Shown: piece after piece, positions 1 to 8,871 of the stretch
Position numbering within the stretch: position 1 is the stretch's first letter
How the letters are laid out: each line of letters begins with the position of its first letter
Source: Flavobacteriales bacterium
GTDB taxonomy: Bacteria; Bacteroidota; Bacteroidia; JANQJC01
NCBI GenBank assembly: GCA_028281825.1
Contig: JANQJC010000037.1
Coordinates: 1-37,885, forward strand
Direction: 5' to 3'
Length of the DNA: 37,885 bases
The notes under the pieces: model-generated
Database searches by the model: none
What the model was told of the DNA's origin: nothing
Seen by the model: only the letters and a program-made list of their open reading frames with translations
Translations under genes and position numbers: made by a program

Positions 1-35
1 ACCAGTCCAACAACATTCAATAAAATTTTCTTCAT
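1..35 (-). CDS. N-terminus of an exported protein, probably a cobalamin-regulated TonB receptor (partial)
   Basis: Only the first 11 codons are in the window (MKKILLNVVGL, then the edge). This is the positively charged, hydrophobic start of a signal peptide. The gene lies directly downstream of a minus-strand cobalamin riboswitch, with no other gene between. In Bacteroidota such riboswitches usually control BtuB-type outer-membrane receptors or other cobalamin uptake and synthesis genes, and a signal peptide favours an outer-membrane or periplasmic uptake component. The identity is inferred from context; the protein body is not visible. Confidence 0.55.
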   Translation of the reverse strand, partial: MKKILLNVVGL

Positions 36-137
36 TTTGAAAAGTTTAAGTTAAATAGTTAATACTGGCCGCCGGGAGAAAGTAATTGTGATTGCTCACG
101 AATCGCTTTTTTCCCGAAAGCATTCTCGTTTTTTGTT

Positions 138-315
138 TTCGGCAGGTCTTCTGACTTGTCCCTCACTCTTTAAGGCGCCTTCCCAAGCAGTGTGGGCTGC
201 TAAGTGGCATATGCCTTAGAGTTATTCGGGGCTTACAGCAGCGGGAACTGTCCCTGACTCTCACAGGGTTCCCTTTTAATCATCTCTATCCTTGATGGAT
301 ATCAATAAACCGATA
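138..315 (-). promoter_or_regulatory. Cobalamin (B12) riboswitch
   Basis: Read on the minus strand, the leader contains the conserved core: a GGGAACCC...GTGAGAGTCAGGGAC segment, the B12-box-like CCCGCTGCTGTAAGCCCC (around positions 225-246), and the closing segment AGTCAGAAGACCTGCC (about 141-157). This order and spacing match the cobalamin riboswitch class. It sits in the 5' leader of the minus-strand gene starting at position 35, about 100 nt upstream of its start codon. In this phylum such elements usually repress downstream uptake genes when adenosylcobalamin is plentiful. Exact 5' and 3' limits are approximate. Confidence 0.92.
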
Positions 316-321
316 ACACCA

Positions 322-329
322 CAAATGTA
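322..329 (-). promoter_or_regulatory. TAnnTTTG -7 element for the riboswitch transcript
   Basis: The minus strand reads TACATTTG here, an exact match to the Bacteroidota -7 consensus. It is immediately upstream of the riboswitch, so transcription would begin near position 315 and include the whole aptamer. Confidence 0.55.
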
Positions 330-390
330 AAAATTATAACGCTCCTCAAAAGAGTTATAATTATTTTGTGCTCAAATTTTTACCAGCAAA

Positions 391-1194
391 ATGAAAATTA
401 CCATAGTAGGATGCGGCAGTATGGGCGTTGCATATGCCAAAAGCCTGAGGAAGTACAATATAGTAAGCCAGCAGGATTTATTGCTTGTAGAGAAAAGTGA
501 AGACAGGAAAGAACACTTAAATTCACTGGAAATTGGCAATGTAATTGCAGGTATAGGGGCAGGTATCGCTGAATGCGATATTATTATCCTATCTGTAAAA
601 CCACAAGACTTCTCTGCAATTGCCAGTGATTTGGCCAAATATCTTAAGCCTGAAAATATAGTCCTCTCTATCATGGCAGGGATTACAATCAACCGACTAC
701 AAGAGTCCCTCCATCATCAAAACGTGGTAAGGGCAATGCCTAACTCCCCTGCCCAGCTTGGTATGGGCATTACAGGCTATACTTCAGGACAGGCACTGGG
801 GGTAAAACAAGTATTATTAATAGAAAAGCTTCTGAATAGTACAGGTCGCTCAGTACATTTAGAAAATGAAAGTATGTTAGACTCAGTCACTGCGCTTAGT
901 GGTAGCGGGCCCGCTTACTTCTTCTACATCGTTAAGGCCATGATAGAAGCAGGCAAACAAATGGGTCTTGAAGACGATGTGGCAGCTGCATTGGTGAAGC
1001 AAACCATGCTTGGGTCTTATCACCTTGTAAACCACAGTACTCAAAACTTAGACGAATTAATTAAGGCTGTGGCGTCAAAAGGAGGAACTACTGAAGCCGC
1101 TTTAAGTGTTTTTAAAGCGTTAAATCTTGATGAAACACTCATTAAAGGGATACTTGCAGCTGAAAAAAGGTCACAAGAGCTCTCTCAGTCATAA
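391..1194 (+). CDS. proC: Pyrroline-5-carboxylate reductase
   Basis: This cytoplasmic enzyme reduces 1-pyrroline-5-carboxylate to proline with NAD(P)H, the last step of proline synthesis. The 267-residue length is normal for the family. The N-terminus has the Rossmann motif VGCGSMG (residues 6-12). The C-terminal dimerisation domain carries the P5CR signature LSGSGPAYFF (169-178) and KGGTTEAAL (230-238). There is no Shine-Dalgarno, as usual in Bacteroidota. A near-consensus -7 element (TTATTTTG, 361-368) lies upstream. The gene is divergent from the riboswitch-controlled gene and looks monocistronic. Symbol assigned from clear family recognition. Confidence 0.95.
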   Translation: MKITIVGCGSMGVAYAKSLRKYNIVSQQDLLLVEKSEDRKEHLNSLEIGNVIAGIGAGIAECDIIILSVKPQDFSAIASDLAKYLKPENIVLSIMAGITINRLQESLHHQNVVRAMPNSPAQLGMGITGYTSGQALGVKQVLLIEKLLNSTGRSVHLENESMLDSVTALSGSGPAYFFYIVKAMIEAGKQMGLEDDVAAALVKQTMLGSYHLVNHSTQNLDELIKAVASKGGTTEAALSVFKALNLDETLIKGILAAEKRSQELSQS

Positions 1195-1373
1195 TTACAT
1201 TGTATCCTTCTGATATCAACATATTTAGCCCGCTTATTCCTTCGATTTATAATACTCTGAAAAAATTATTAGCGGTCGTTTGTCGATAAATTAGGTATTT
1301 CTATCGCTAAAATCAGGTTGTTAATCTTTTAATTTTCATATCTTCGTTGCACAAACACAAGAATAAACACGTC

Positions 1374-2090
1374 ATGAAGTCATTATTTACTTTCGCTTTT
1401 GCCTTGGTTTTTGGTTTAGTAGCCCTTGCTCAAGAGAAAAAGACAACCGAGATAGTTATTGATGGGAAAGCCCATACTGTGACCATCGGTGAAGAGTATA
1501 AATACGTTAATGCAAATGGAGATACCGTTACCTACTTTGTAGAATCCGAAAATGATGCACCTAAGTATATTAAAACCGAATTTGATAAAGCTGAAAAAGT
1601 TGCCGTACCTAAAACACAACCAGCAGTTACAACTGCAAAAACCCAGGAAGGTAAGCTCCAAAAACTACCAATAGGCCAGATTCAGAAAAAAACAGATGAA
1701 ACCACTACTGCTTCTGCCCTTCTAGGTAAGGCATATCGTTTCAACGATGTTGAGTTTGGTGAGAAAGAATTGGCTGGGAACAAAAAATTAGCATTGGTAA
1801 AGGTCGAAGATGTTTTGCACACTGAATATCCAAGTCTTGAGTTTTTACCGGAAAAAAATGTTGCTTTCTGCTACAACCAGCCCGTGATTATCTATCACGG
1901 TGATATGGAAGAGTTCCAAAAGCTAAATACTACTATGAAGGTATGTAAGGATGGTAAATGGAACGAGAAAGATAATAACCTGCAGTTGAGTTTTAAACTT
2001 GAAAACAAAAACAAGAAAATCAACTACAACATCAGTGAGTTGAAAGCCGAGACTCTTGTAATGGAGAAAAAAACTGAGCACGTATTCTAA
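1374..2090 (+). CDS. Exported protein of unknown function
   Basis: I do not recognise this 238-residue protein. The ATG at 1374 is chosen over an in-frame TTG at 1347 because it begins a clean signal peptide (MKSLFTFAFALVFGLVALAQ, cleavage after Ala-Gln). The mature part is hydrophilic, Lys/Thr/Glu-rich and without membrane segments; residues around 60-105 look low in complexity, and a more structured region follows. It is probably periplasmic or surface-located. A -7-like TATCTTCG lies at 1339-1346. It ends 11 nt before the VOC protein gene, so the two are probably co-transcribed. Confidence 0.75.
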   Translation: MKSLFTFAFALVFGLVALAQEKKTTEIVIDGKAHTVTIGEEYKYVNANGDTVTYFVESENDAPKYIKTEFDKAEKVAVPKTQPAVTTAKTQEGKLQKLPIGQIQKKTDETTTASALLGKAYRFNDVEFGEKELAGNKKLALVKVEDVLHTEYPSLEFLPEKNVAFCYNQPVIIYHGDMEEFQKLNTTMKVCKDGKWNEKDNNLQLSFKLENKNKKINYNISELKAETLVMEKKTEHVF

Positions 2091-2101
2091 AAAGTTAAGA
2101 G

Positions 2102-2671
2102 TTGAATATTAATCCACTAAGAACCTTAGAGGGAAAAGTAGTTTCGCTATTTTTCCCTTTTTTGGTATTCATTTTTTGCGCCTCTTGTGAGCAAAATGCT
2201 AAAGAATCTATACCAGAACCTAAAGAAAAAGAACAAACAGTTATGACTCAAAAGAAAAAAGTAACAGGCATTGGCGGTATCTTCTTTAAGTGTGAAGACC
2301 CTGAGAAAATGAAGGACTGGTATAACAAAAACTTAGGCCTTGCTACCAACGAGTACGGTTCCATGTTTGAATTTAGAGAAAGTGATAACCCTGATAAGAA
2401 AGCTTATTTGCAGTGGAGTCCTTTCTCAGAAAAAACCAAGTACTTTGAGCCATCAGAGAAACAGTTCATGATTAACTATCGCGTTGAGAACATCGAAGAT
2501 TTAGTGCAGGAACTAAAAGCAGCTGGAGTTGAAGTACTGGATGATATCGAGTCATATGATTATGGCAAGTTTGTTCATATCATGGACCCCGAAGGCAACA
2601 AAATAGAGCTTTGGGAACCGGTAGACGAAACATTCACAAACTCTGAATACGGAGAAGAAACTACGAAATAA
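2102..2671 (+). CDS. VOC-fold (glyoxalase/bleomycin-resistance-like) protein, probable lipoprotein
   Basis: The C-terminal ~135 residues form a vicinal-oxygen-chelate domain: VTGIGGIFFKCEDPEKMKDWYNKNLGL at its start (quoted as separate segments VTGIGGIFFKCEDPE and KMKDWYNKNLGL), and IMDPEGNKIELWEP at its end, where the Glu before LW is a typical metal ligand of this fold. Substrate is unknown. From a TTG at 2102 the protein gains a hydrophobic stretch ending in a lipobox-like FCASC, so it would be a 189-residue lipoprotein. From the ATG at 2243 it would be a 142-residue cytosolic VOC protein. The lipobox makes the TTG start attractive. The preceding gene stops 11 nt upstream. Confidence 0.75.
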   Translation: MNINPLRTLEGKVVSLFFPFLVFIFCASCEQNAKESIPEPKEKEQTVMTQKKKVTGIGGIFFKCEDPEKMKDWYNKNLGLATNEYGSMFEFRESDNPDKKAYLQWSPFSEKTKYFEPSEKQFMINYRVENIEDLVQELKAAGVEVLDDIESYDYGKFVHIMDPEGNKIELWEPVDETFTNSEYGEETTK

Positions 2672-2692
2672 ATATCAAGTACCCCATAAAAC

Positions 2693-2722
2693 AAAAGCCT
2701 CACACCGAACTCAGGGCTTTTT
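2693..2722. terminator. Weak bidirectional terminator between convergent genes
   Basis: AAAAGCC and GGCTTTT can pair across a ~14-nt loop and are followed by a short T run. The position between the convergent VOC gene and HMG-CoA lyase gene fits, but the stem is short. Confidence 0.35.
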
Positions 2723-2825
2723 GGCCTGAAGGATTGGTTAGAATTAATGGCTCTAATTTATCTATGTGAAAACAAAAAGCAAAGGTGAAACTTAACTTTG
2801 TTTGATAAAATTGTATAGCAATGTA

Positions 2826-3686
2826 TCAAGAAGGAAATACATTTGCTGCAGCTTGCATTGACATTGCAAAATCCGGCTTACTAATATTGCTTGCGATATT
2901 ATTCTCATCAATAAAGGACACAAGGTTTTCAGTCGGCATATTCCCTACCAAATCATCCTTGGCCATAGGGCAACCACCATAACCCTTAATAGCACTATCA
3001 AAAGTTCTACAACCACTGTCCCAGGCTGCTTTCACTTTCTCTTCCCAAGTATCTGGGGTGGTATGAAGATGTGCTCCAATTTCTAATTGCGGGAATGCAG
3101 GGATAAGTTGTAAAAACATATGCTTAATACTTTCAGGGTTTGATACTCCAATGGTATCAGCTAATGAAAAGTATTTGATATCCATTCCAGCTAGCTTCTC
3201 TGTCCACTTGATGGCAATATCACTGCTCCACTCATCACCATAAGGATTGCCGAATGCCATTGAAATGTATACCAATAACTTCTTATTGTGTGTTACACAT
3301 AACTTTTGTATCTCTTCTACTCTCGCCAAATTCTCTTCAATAGTACTATTACCATTACGCATCTGAAATGTCTCAGATATCGAAAATGGTAACCCTAAAT
3401 AGCTTATTTCATCAAATACACAGGCATCTTCTGCACCGCGCTTGTTCAGAACAATAGAAAGCAGTTCAGACTTGGTGTTACTCATATCCAGTTTCCCAAC
3501 CAATTCCCTTGTATCTTTCATTTGAGGGATAGCTTTCGGAGAGACAAAACTTCCAAAGTCGATTACATCAAATCCTACTTTCAGCAATTGATTGATGTAA
3601 TTAGCTTTCTCCTGGGTAGGTATAAATTCCTTTATCCCCTGCATTGCATCTCTTGGACACTCCGTTATTTTTATCTCTTGGCTCAT
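2826..3686 (-). CDS. Hydroxymethylglutaryl-CoA lyase
   Basis: This enzyme cleaves 3-hydroxy-3-methylglutaryl-CoA to acetoacetate and acetyl-CoA, the last step of leucine breakdown. The 286-residue TIM-barrel protein starts with ITECPRDAMQG (residues 7-17), the counterpart of the family's GPRDGLQ segment with the metal-binding Asp. It ends with GYGGCPMAKDDLVGN, matching the HMG-CoA lyase signature that contains the catalytic cysteine. The metal-binding HLH-type motif is seen as GAHLHTT. Variation in the first motif (DAMQ for DGLQ) is common in Bacteroidota relatives as I recall them. The gene is monocistronic and divergent from the T9SS cargo gene. Confidence 0.88.
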   Translation of the reverse strand: MSQEIKITECPRDAMQGIKEFIPTQEKANYINQLLKVGFDVIDFGSFVSPKAIPQMKDTRELVGKLDMSNTKSELLSIVLNKRGAEDACVFDEISYLGLPFSISETFQMRNGNSTIEENLARVEEIQKLCVTHNKKLLVYISMAFGNPYGDEWSSDIAIKWTEKLAGMDIKYFSLADTIGVSNPESIKHMFLQLIPAFPQLEIGAHLHTTPDTWEEKVKAAWDSGCRTFDSAIKGYGGCPMAKDDLVGNMPTENLVSFIDENNIASNISKPDFAMSMQAAANVFPS

Positions 3687-3933
3687 TTCAATGTTTAAGC
3701 AACAATTTTACGATTTTGCCATTAAAGCACCTACTTCTTAACAAGTAAACACTCAACTTGTTGATGAGTCTTGAGTATCAATCAATTAAATCAGATAACA
3801 ACTCTTTAGCTTTCTATATTGGTAATCATTTATCCCTTAAATTAACTGTTGATTGTGAATAACCATTTTTAATTATGGTAATTGACAGCTTTTTTTTAAT
3901 TTCATTTGTTGTGAATCAATAAAACACTTGATT

Positions 3934-5364
3934 ATGAAAAAACTATACACTTTAGTTTGCGCATGTATCGCTGTTTCTACGGCGTTTTCGCAGGTAGTGC
4001 AAAATGGTGACTTTGAAAGTTGGGGATTGGAAACTTACTACCGTGACCCTTCCAACTTTGGTTCCAGTAACCCTCAAGCCTATTACTTAAATGGGTCAAT
4101 TAATGTCACAAGAATAGGAAACGCCCAGCAAGGCTCTTACGCGGCTCGCCTTGAAACAGTAGTGGCTTACGGTGATACAATACCAGGCTCAATATTTATT
4201 GGAACTCCTGACCAAAATGGCGTTGCTGGTGGTATACCACATACTGATTTACCTGATTCAGTAGTAGCATATGTAAGATATAACTTGATGCCTGGGGACA
4301 CAGGCTTTGTTGGAGTAGCTTGGAAAAGTGGCGGACAACTTGTAGCCCAATCGTTTGGCTTTTTAACAGGTAGCGCCACCAACTGGACACGCATATCTAC
4401 ACCAGTAACTTCAGGAACAACAACAGTTGATACTTTGGTAGCCTTCATCTCAAGTGCAAATGTTCTTAGTGATGCCGTCGGCACACCAGGTAGTTACCTT
4501 GAAATTGATAATATCCAATTAATAGGCTCATCACAACCTTTCCCAAACGGAACGCTGGAAGGCTGGACAGACATTAATTCAGAGGAACCTGCGAATTGGA
4601 CCACTTTCAACTTAATAACTACAGTGCTAAACCTACCTAATTCTGTTACCAAATCATCAGACGCACACGGGGGTAACTTTGCTGCAAGCATAAAAACTGC
4701 AGATATCAATGGTGATACCCTTGGTTTCCTGACAAATGGCAACATAGGAGAAGATGGGCCACTTGGTGGTATGCCAGTAAATGCTAACCCTAAAACACTT
4801 TCTGGTTTTTACAAGTATACGCCTGTAGGACCAGATACTGCTGTTTGTGCTTTGGTTTCGTACAGGTACGATGCCCTTTCAGGAAACACCATGGCACTTG
4901 ACTCAGTATTCATTTCTCTACCACCAACAGCAGGCTATACGAACTTTTCAGCATCTTTGATGTATAACACTTTCCCATATGCCGATACTTTAGCCATAGT
5001 ATTCTCTTCAAGCAATATGAATGACAGTACTTCCTATATGGGTATTGGAAGCGAGTTACTTATAGATGATCTTTCATTGGAATACTACCCTGTGGGAGTA
5101 GAAGAAAACGACAGCGAAATAAAAGTACTTGTTTATCCTAATCCAGCTACTGACAATTTTTATATTGAATATGCAGCTGGTCAGGGAAATTTACAATTTG
5201 AACTATATAATGTAATTGGCAGCTTGGTAATGAGCCAACAAATTAATGCTACCAATGCTGGCAAGCAAATAATTCACACTAATAACTTGCATAAAGGAAT
5301 ATACTTGTATACTTTAGTGCATGGGGATAAAAGGGTGGCTGGAAAGATAGAAATTACCGAATAG
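3934..5364 (+). CDS. Secreted T9SS cargo protein with two tandem beta-sandwich-like modules
   Basis: A 476-residue exported protein. A signal peptide (KKLYTLVCACIAVSTAFSQ) begins at the ATG at 3934; an in-frame TTG at 3928 is unlikely. The body is two ~180-residue modules of similar plan: each starts with NG-x-[FL]-E-[GS]-W (NGDFESW, NGTLEGW), passes a GGxP segment and a [VG][AF]Y[VK]Y strand, and ends with EIDNIQL or LIDDLSL. This resembles carbohydrate-binding jelly-roll domains of Bacteroidota surface proteins. The last ~85 residues (VLVYPNPATDNFYI to the end) form a type A T9SS sorting domain, so the protein should be exported through the type IX system. No catalytic motif is visible. Confidence 0.82.
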   Translation: MKKLYTLVCACIAVSTAFSQVVQNGDFESWGLETYYRDPSNFGSSNPQAYYLNGSINVTRIGNAQQGSYAARLETVVAYGDTIPGSIFIGTPDQNGVAGGIPHTDLPDSVVAYVRYNLMPGDTGFVGVAWKSGGQLVAQSFGFLTGSATNWTRISTPVTSGTTTVDTLVAFISSANVLSDAVGTPGSYLEIDNIQLIGSSQPFPNGTLEGWTDINSEEPANWTTFNLITTVLNLPNSVTKSSDAHGGNFAASIKTADINGDTLGFLTNGNIGEDGPLGGMPVNANPKTLSGFYKYTPVGPDTAVCALVSYRYDALSGNTMALDSVFISLPPTAGYTNFSASLMYNTFPYADTLAIVFSSSNMNDSTSYMGIGSELLIDDLSLEYYPVGVEENDSEIKVLVYPNPATDNFYIEYAAGQGNLQFELYNVIGSLVMSQQINATNAGKQIIHTNNLHKGIYLYTLVHGDKRVAGKIEITE

Positions 5365-5386
5365 CAACTAAACCAATCTCAATATT

Positions 5387-5425
5387 GAAGTAGGGCTGGG
5401 AGTTTTTCTCAGCCCTACTTCTTTT
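5387..5425. terminator. Strong bidirectional terminator
   Basis: AAGTAGGGCTGGGAG and CTCAGCCCTACTT form a ~14-bp GC-rich stem around a TTTTT loop, followed by CTTTTTT on the plus strand. It separates the convergent T9SS cargo gene and pyrD, and overlaps the pyrD stop codon. Confidence 0.88.
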
Positions 5426-6446
5426 TTAGTATTCCCTTGTTTATTCTCTTTATTAGTGCAGGCCCCTCATATATGAATCCTGTATAAACCTGAACCAGGT
5501 CTGCACCCGCGTTGAGTTTCTCAATAGCATCTTCGGCGCTATGTATGCCACCCACACCAATTACTGGGAATGCATTACCTGACTTTTCCTTCAAGTATCT
5601 AATTACGTCAGTTGACCTTTTGGTAACTGGTTTGCCGCTCAAGCCTCCTGCTCCAATTTCTTCAATCACTTTTTTATCGGTTTTCAAATTATCACGACTT
5701 ATGGTGGTATTGGTCGCAATGACACCAGCTATTTTGGTTTCGCTCACTATATCAATGATATCATCCAGTTGTTCATTAGTCAAGTCGGGCGCTATCTTTA
5801 ATAGTATAGGCTTTGGGCTTGGTTTAGCCTTATTCAAAGTTTGTAACTTGCTAAGTAACGCCAATAAAGGCTCTTTATCCTGCAAGGCTCTCAAGTTGGG
5901 CGTATTGGGCGAGCTTACATTCACTACAAAATAGTCCACGTAATCAAATAATGCATGGAAACAATAAACGTAATCGTTTTCGGCTTCTTCATTAGAAGTT
6001 ACCTTATTCTTACCAATATTACCACCAATAATTAAATTCTCTGGCCTATTTTTCAGCCTTTCAACGGCAGCATCAACACCGCCATTATTAAAACCCATTC
6101 GATTTATAAGTGCTTCATCAGTTGGTAGCCTGAATAATCTTGGTTGGGGGTTGCCATCCTGTGGCTTAGGTGTCAGTGTGCCTATTTCAATAAACCCAAA
6201 ACCGAAAGCTTCTAATTCGTTAAACAGCTTCGCGTCTTTATCAAAGCCAGCCGCTAGTCCAACAGGATTAGGAAAACGAATACCAAAGACTTCTTTTTCC
6301 AGCCTGGTATCCTTTAAAGTGTATAATGTTTTGAAAACAGCCTTTTTGCCAGGGATGGCAAACATTACCTTTAATAGCCTGAATACAAGGTGGTGAACCT
6401 TTTCAGGTGATATCAGAAACAGGATTGGCTTCAGTATTCGGTACAT
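5415..6446 (-). CDS. pyrD: Dihydroorotate dehydrogenase (quinone), class 2
   Basis: This enzyme oxidises dihydroorotate to orotate in pyrimidine synthesis and passes electrons through FMN to menaquinone at the inner membrane. The 343-residue length and the N-terminal amphipathic extension (residues 1-40) mark class 2. Motifs seen: [13 protein letters not shown] (FMN site), [20 protein letters not shown] with the class 2 catalytic Ser, KIAPDL, ATNTT and GVGGIHS. It lies 60 nt downstream of the TonB receptor on the same strand and may be co-transcribed with it; a possible small ORF bridges the gap. Confidence 0.95.
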   Translation of the reverse strand: MYRILKPILFLISPEKVHHLVFRLLKVMFAIPGKKAVFKTLYTLKDTRLEKEVFGIRFPNPVGLAAGFDKDAKLFNELEAFGFGFIEIGTLTPKPQDGNPQPRLFRLPTDEALINRMGFNNGGVDAAVERLKNRPENLIIGGNIGKNKVTSNEEAENDYVYCFHALFDYVDYFVVNVSSPNTPNLRALQDKEPLLALLSKLQTLNKAKPSPKPILLKIAPDLTNEQLDDIIDIVSETKIAGVIATNTTISRDNLKTDKKVIEEIGAGGLSGKPVTKRSTDVIRYLKEKSGNAFPVIGVGGIHSAEDAIEKLNAGADLVQVYTGFIYEGPALIKRINKGILKKK

Positions 6447-6506
6447 CAGGCTTAATCAACCCCAAAGGTATCAAAAACAAACCTACTTCTTTCTTAGGCA
6501 ATGCCA

Positions 6507-8801
6507 TTAGTTTTTGTCTTTTTTCCTATCCAACTTCCACCTTACCCCAAGTACAAGTTCCCTGCCCATCATTGGTGAGTATGCATAAGCAGTGTCAAAA
6601 AAGTCGCTAAAACCTGCAAAAGCATTAGGGTCATTAAAACCTGAAAGTGGTGAAAACCCTTGTATATGATTAAACATGTTCTGCAAACCAACATACACCT
6701 TCAAGTTGCTATTTTTAAAAGATTTGGTAACCTGACAGTTATGTATTGCAAAAGGTACTGACCTAACAGGGCGCGACGCACTTAATGGCTCTCCATTTTC
6801 GTCCAGGTCAAATACTTCAGGTAACTGCATTGAGCCTGTTGCATTCACGGTATAGGCAAATCCAAGATTCAGCTTTTTAAAGTCATAATTCGCACTTAAT
6901 ATCCCACTCCAATCAGGCGAATACTCGATAGGGCTTACTTCCTTCTCTCCTTCTTCATTGGTCTCTACTTGCTGCGTTCTTAAAAAGTTGACACCCAAAT
7001 TAAATGACAATGGAAAGCCAAAACTATGATTAACATTAAGGGCAACTCCCTCACTAATAGCATGACCATTGGTATTTTCATAAACTATCTTTCCAGGCAA
7101 TTCGTAATCAGGGATTATCTTATTAGTAAAATAGGTATAGAACACATCAATATCAAAAGTACCTTGCCCACCCAATAAATTATATACATGATTAAAGTTG
7201 ATTGCTCCATTATAAGACCTCTCCGGCAACAAGTCTTCCGTTATCTCTACACTTCTATTACCTGTAACAAAAGCGTGATCTTCAGTAAATAGGTTAACTA
7301 CCCTAAAGCCAGTACCAAAATTACCCCTAATGGTGGTCCACATACCCGGCTTGTATTTCAGGTTAAACCTTGGGGTAAATATCAAACCATGTGCATCGTA
7401 ATAATCTAACCTGGCACCCACAAGTGAAGTTACCTTTGGGCTTATCGTCCATTCATCCTGAACAAACACACCTGGTATAAACTGCCCATTGGGCTTGTTG
7501 CTTAATGAATCACCAGTAGCCTGTGTATTATCATCATAATACTGATAGCGGCTGGTAAGCCCTCCCGTTATATCGTGGTCATCTTTTATCACTTTGTTCC
7601 ATATCAAGTTACCAAAGGCAATATGCTGCTCTGCCAGATAATGTGCATCACCATAATAGCTATCCTGAAAATGGGTACTTAATGAGTAGTCTAGCCTTAA
7701 ATTCTCACTTGTAGGAAATTGATAAGTACCAAACAACTCAGCTCTTTTAGTATAAATACTCTCACCATATATGCTGTCATTGCCTCGCAACTGTTGATAA
7801 GCCCTGTCTTTGAAGTATGCTTCCACCCCATTGCGCCTATCTTCATAATACACCTTACCTGAAATAGTGAACCTCTTGTCGTTCTTTCTTTTTAACGACC
7901 ACTTGGTAAAGGCAGAAACCCTGTCCATGCCAATAATATCGCCAAAGCCATCCTTATTCTGATCCTCAAAATTATTCATGTAGGCATAATCAACACCTAC
8001 AATACCATTCCATTTACCTATTTTTGGGGCAATGGCAATATTTCCAAAACTCTCTAAATGGGTAGTAGCTCTTATATCAAAAGCCAATAATGGCTGGGTC
8101 TCAGGTCTTTTAGTAATAATGTTAATCACACCTGCCACTGCCTCAGAACCATATAGTGTGGAATTAGGCCCCTTGATTACTTCAAATCGGTCAATAATCA
8201 CGGCAGGTATTCCATTCAGGCCGTATACAGAAGCAAGGTTGCCATAAATAGGCGCCCCATCCACTAATACAGAAGTGTATGGCCCAGGTAAACCATTAAT
8301 GCTAATGTTGTTAGTGTAACACACTCCGCAGGCTACTACTTCCTGAACCCCATTTACCAATGAAATGCTTTCCACAAGGTTTGTGGGTGATACTGTATTC
8401 TCAAGGTATTTGGAACTAATCACTTCTACTTTTACCGGTGAGTTGGAGATATATACCTCTTTCATCGTCCCGGTAACTACTACTTGGTTCAACTCCAGGC
8501 TTGATTCTTCCAACTCAACGTTAAACTGCAATTTTTGCCCGTTAGTGAGAGAAACTTTCTTTGCAAACTTTTTATACCCGATTACAGAAACTACCAGTTG
8601 ATAATCACCCGCTGGAATATTTTCTATTACATAATTTCCGCCTACATCAGTGGCTGTACCATAATCAGTACCAGTCAAACCGACGTTGGCAAATGATATT
8701 GGCTCTTCCCCATCTATCACTTTACCAACAATGGAAGCGTTCTGCGCGCTAGCCAGAACTACTGAAAGACCCAGAGTAACTGTATAAAGTAACTTTTTCA
8801 T
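6507..8801 (-). CDS. TonB-dependent outer-membrane receptor, probable metal or metal-chelate uptake
   Basis: The 764-residue protein has a signal peptide (1-19), a CarboxypepD-reg-like domain (about 22-105, VGKVIDGEEPISFANV), a TonB plug (about 115-235, with FEVIKGPNSTLYGSEAVAG) and a ~520-residue beta-barrel ending in a terminal strand (LVLGVRWKLDR). The plug carries ACGVCYTNNISINGLPGPY, a CxxC-containing segment that resembles a subgroup of Bacteroidota receptors. Its substrate cannot be read from the sequence. The divergent neighbour is a DtxR/MntR-family regulator, and an inverted repeat overlaps this gene's promoter, so the likely cargo is a metal ion or metal chelate under metal repression. 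Confidence 0.9.
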   Translation of the reverse strand: MKKLLYTVTLGLSVVLASAQNASIVGKVIDGEEPISFANVGLTGTDYGTATDVGGNYVIENIPAGDYQLVVSVIGYKKFAKKVSLTNGQKLQFNVELEESSLELNQVVVTGTMKEVYISNSPVKVEVISSKYLENTVSPTNLVESISLVNGVQEVVACGVCYTNNISINGLPGPYTSVLVDGAPIYGNLASVYGLNGIPAVIIDRFEVIKGPNSTLYGSEAVAGVINIITKRPETQPLLAFDIRATTHLESFGNIAIAPKIGKWNGIVGVDYAYMNNFEDQNKDGFGDIIGMDRVSAFTKWSLKRKNDKRFTISGKVYYEDRRNGVEAYFKDRAYQQLRGNDSIYGESIYTKRAELFGTYQFPTSENLRLDYSLSTHFQDSYYGDAHYLAEQHIAFGNLIWNKVIKDDHDITGGLTSRYQYYDDNTQATGDSLSNKPNGQFIPGVFVQDEWTISPKVTSLVGARLDYYDAHGLIFTPRFNLKYKPGMWTTIRGNFGTGFRVVNLFTEDHAFVTGNRSVEITEDLLPERSYNGAINFNHVYNLLGGQGTFDIDVFYTYFTNKIIPDYELPGKIVYENTNGHAISEGVALNVNHSFGFPLSFNLGVNFLRTQQVETNEEGEKEVSPIEYSPDWSGILSANYDFKKLNLGFAYTVNATGSMQLPEVFDLDENGEPLSASRPVRSVPFAIHNCQVTKSFKNSNLKVYVGLQNMFNHIQGFSPLSGFNDPNAFAGFSDFFDTAYAYSPMMGRELVLGVRWKLDRKKDKN

Positions 8802-8814
8802 ACTTATTTCGGCT

Positions 8815-8822
8815 CAAATGTA
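8815..8822 (-). promoter_or_regulatory. -7 promoter element of the TonB receptor gene
   Basis: The minus strand reads TACATTTG, an exact TAnnTTTG match, 13 nt before the receptor ATG. The expected -33 region falls inside the inverted repeat at 8828-8847. Confidence 0.6.
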
Positions 8823-8827
8823 ATTAT

Positions 8828-8847
8828 TTTTTAGACTTATCTAAAAA
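8828..8847. promoter_or_regulatory. Probable operator of the DtxR/MntR-family regulator
   Basis: TTTTTAGA-CTTA-TCTAAAAA is a perfect 8-bp inverted repeat around a 4-bp centre. Its layout (TTTAGnnnnnnCTAAA type) resembles DtxR/MntR-family boxes. It lies between the divergent receptor and regulator genes, over the -33 region of the receptor promoter and just upstream of the regulator promoter. Metal-bound regulator here would block receptor transcription and could also control its own gene. Binding is inferred from position and symmetry. Confidence 0.65.
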
Positions 8848-8871
8848 TATTTTTTGATTATTTTGATTTAT

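Noticed and set aside
5512-5934. 140-codon plus-strand ORF with hydrophobic product
   Set aside because: Antisense to pyrD; hydrophobicity follows from reading the complement of a coding frame.
6507-8801. TonB receptor as BtuB (cobalamin)
   Set aside because: No riboswitch upstream; the only cobalamin riboswitch points to a different gene off the window, and the neighbour is a metalloregulator.
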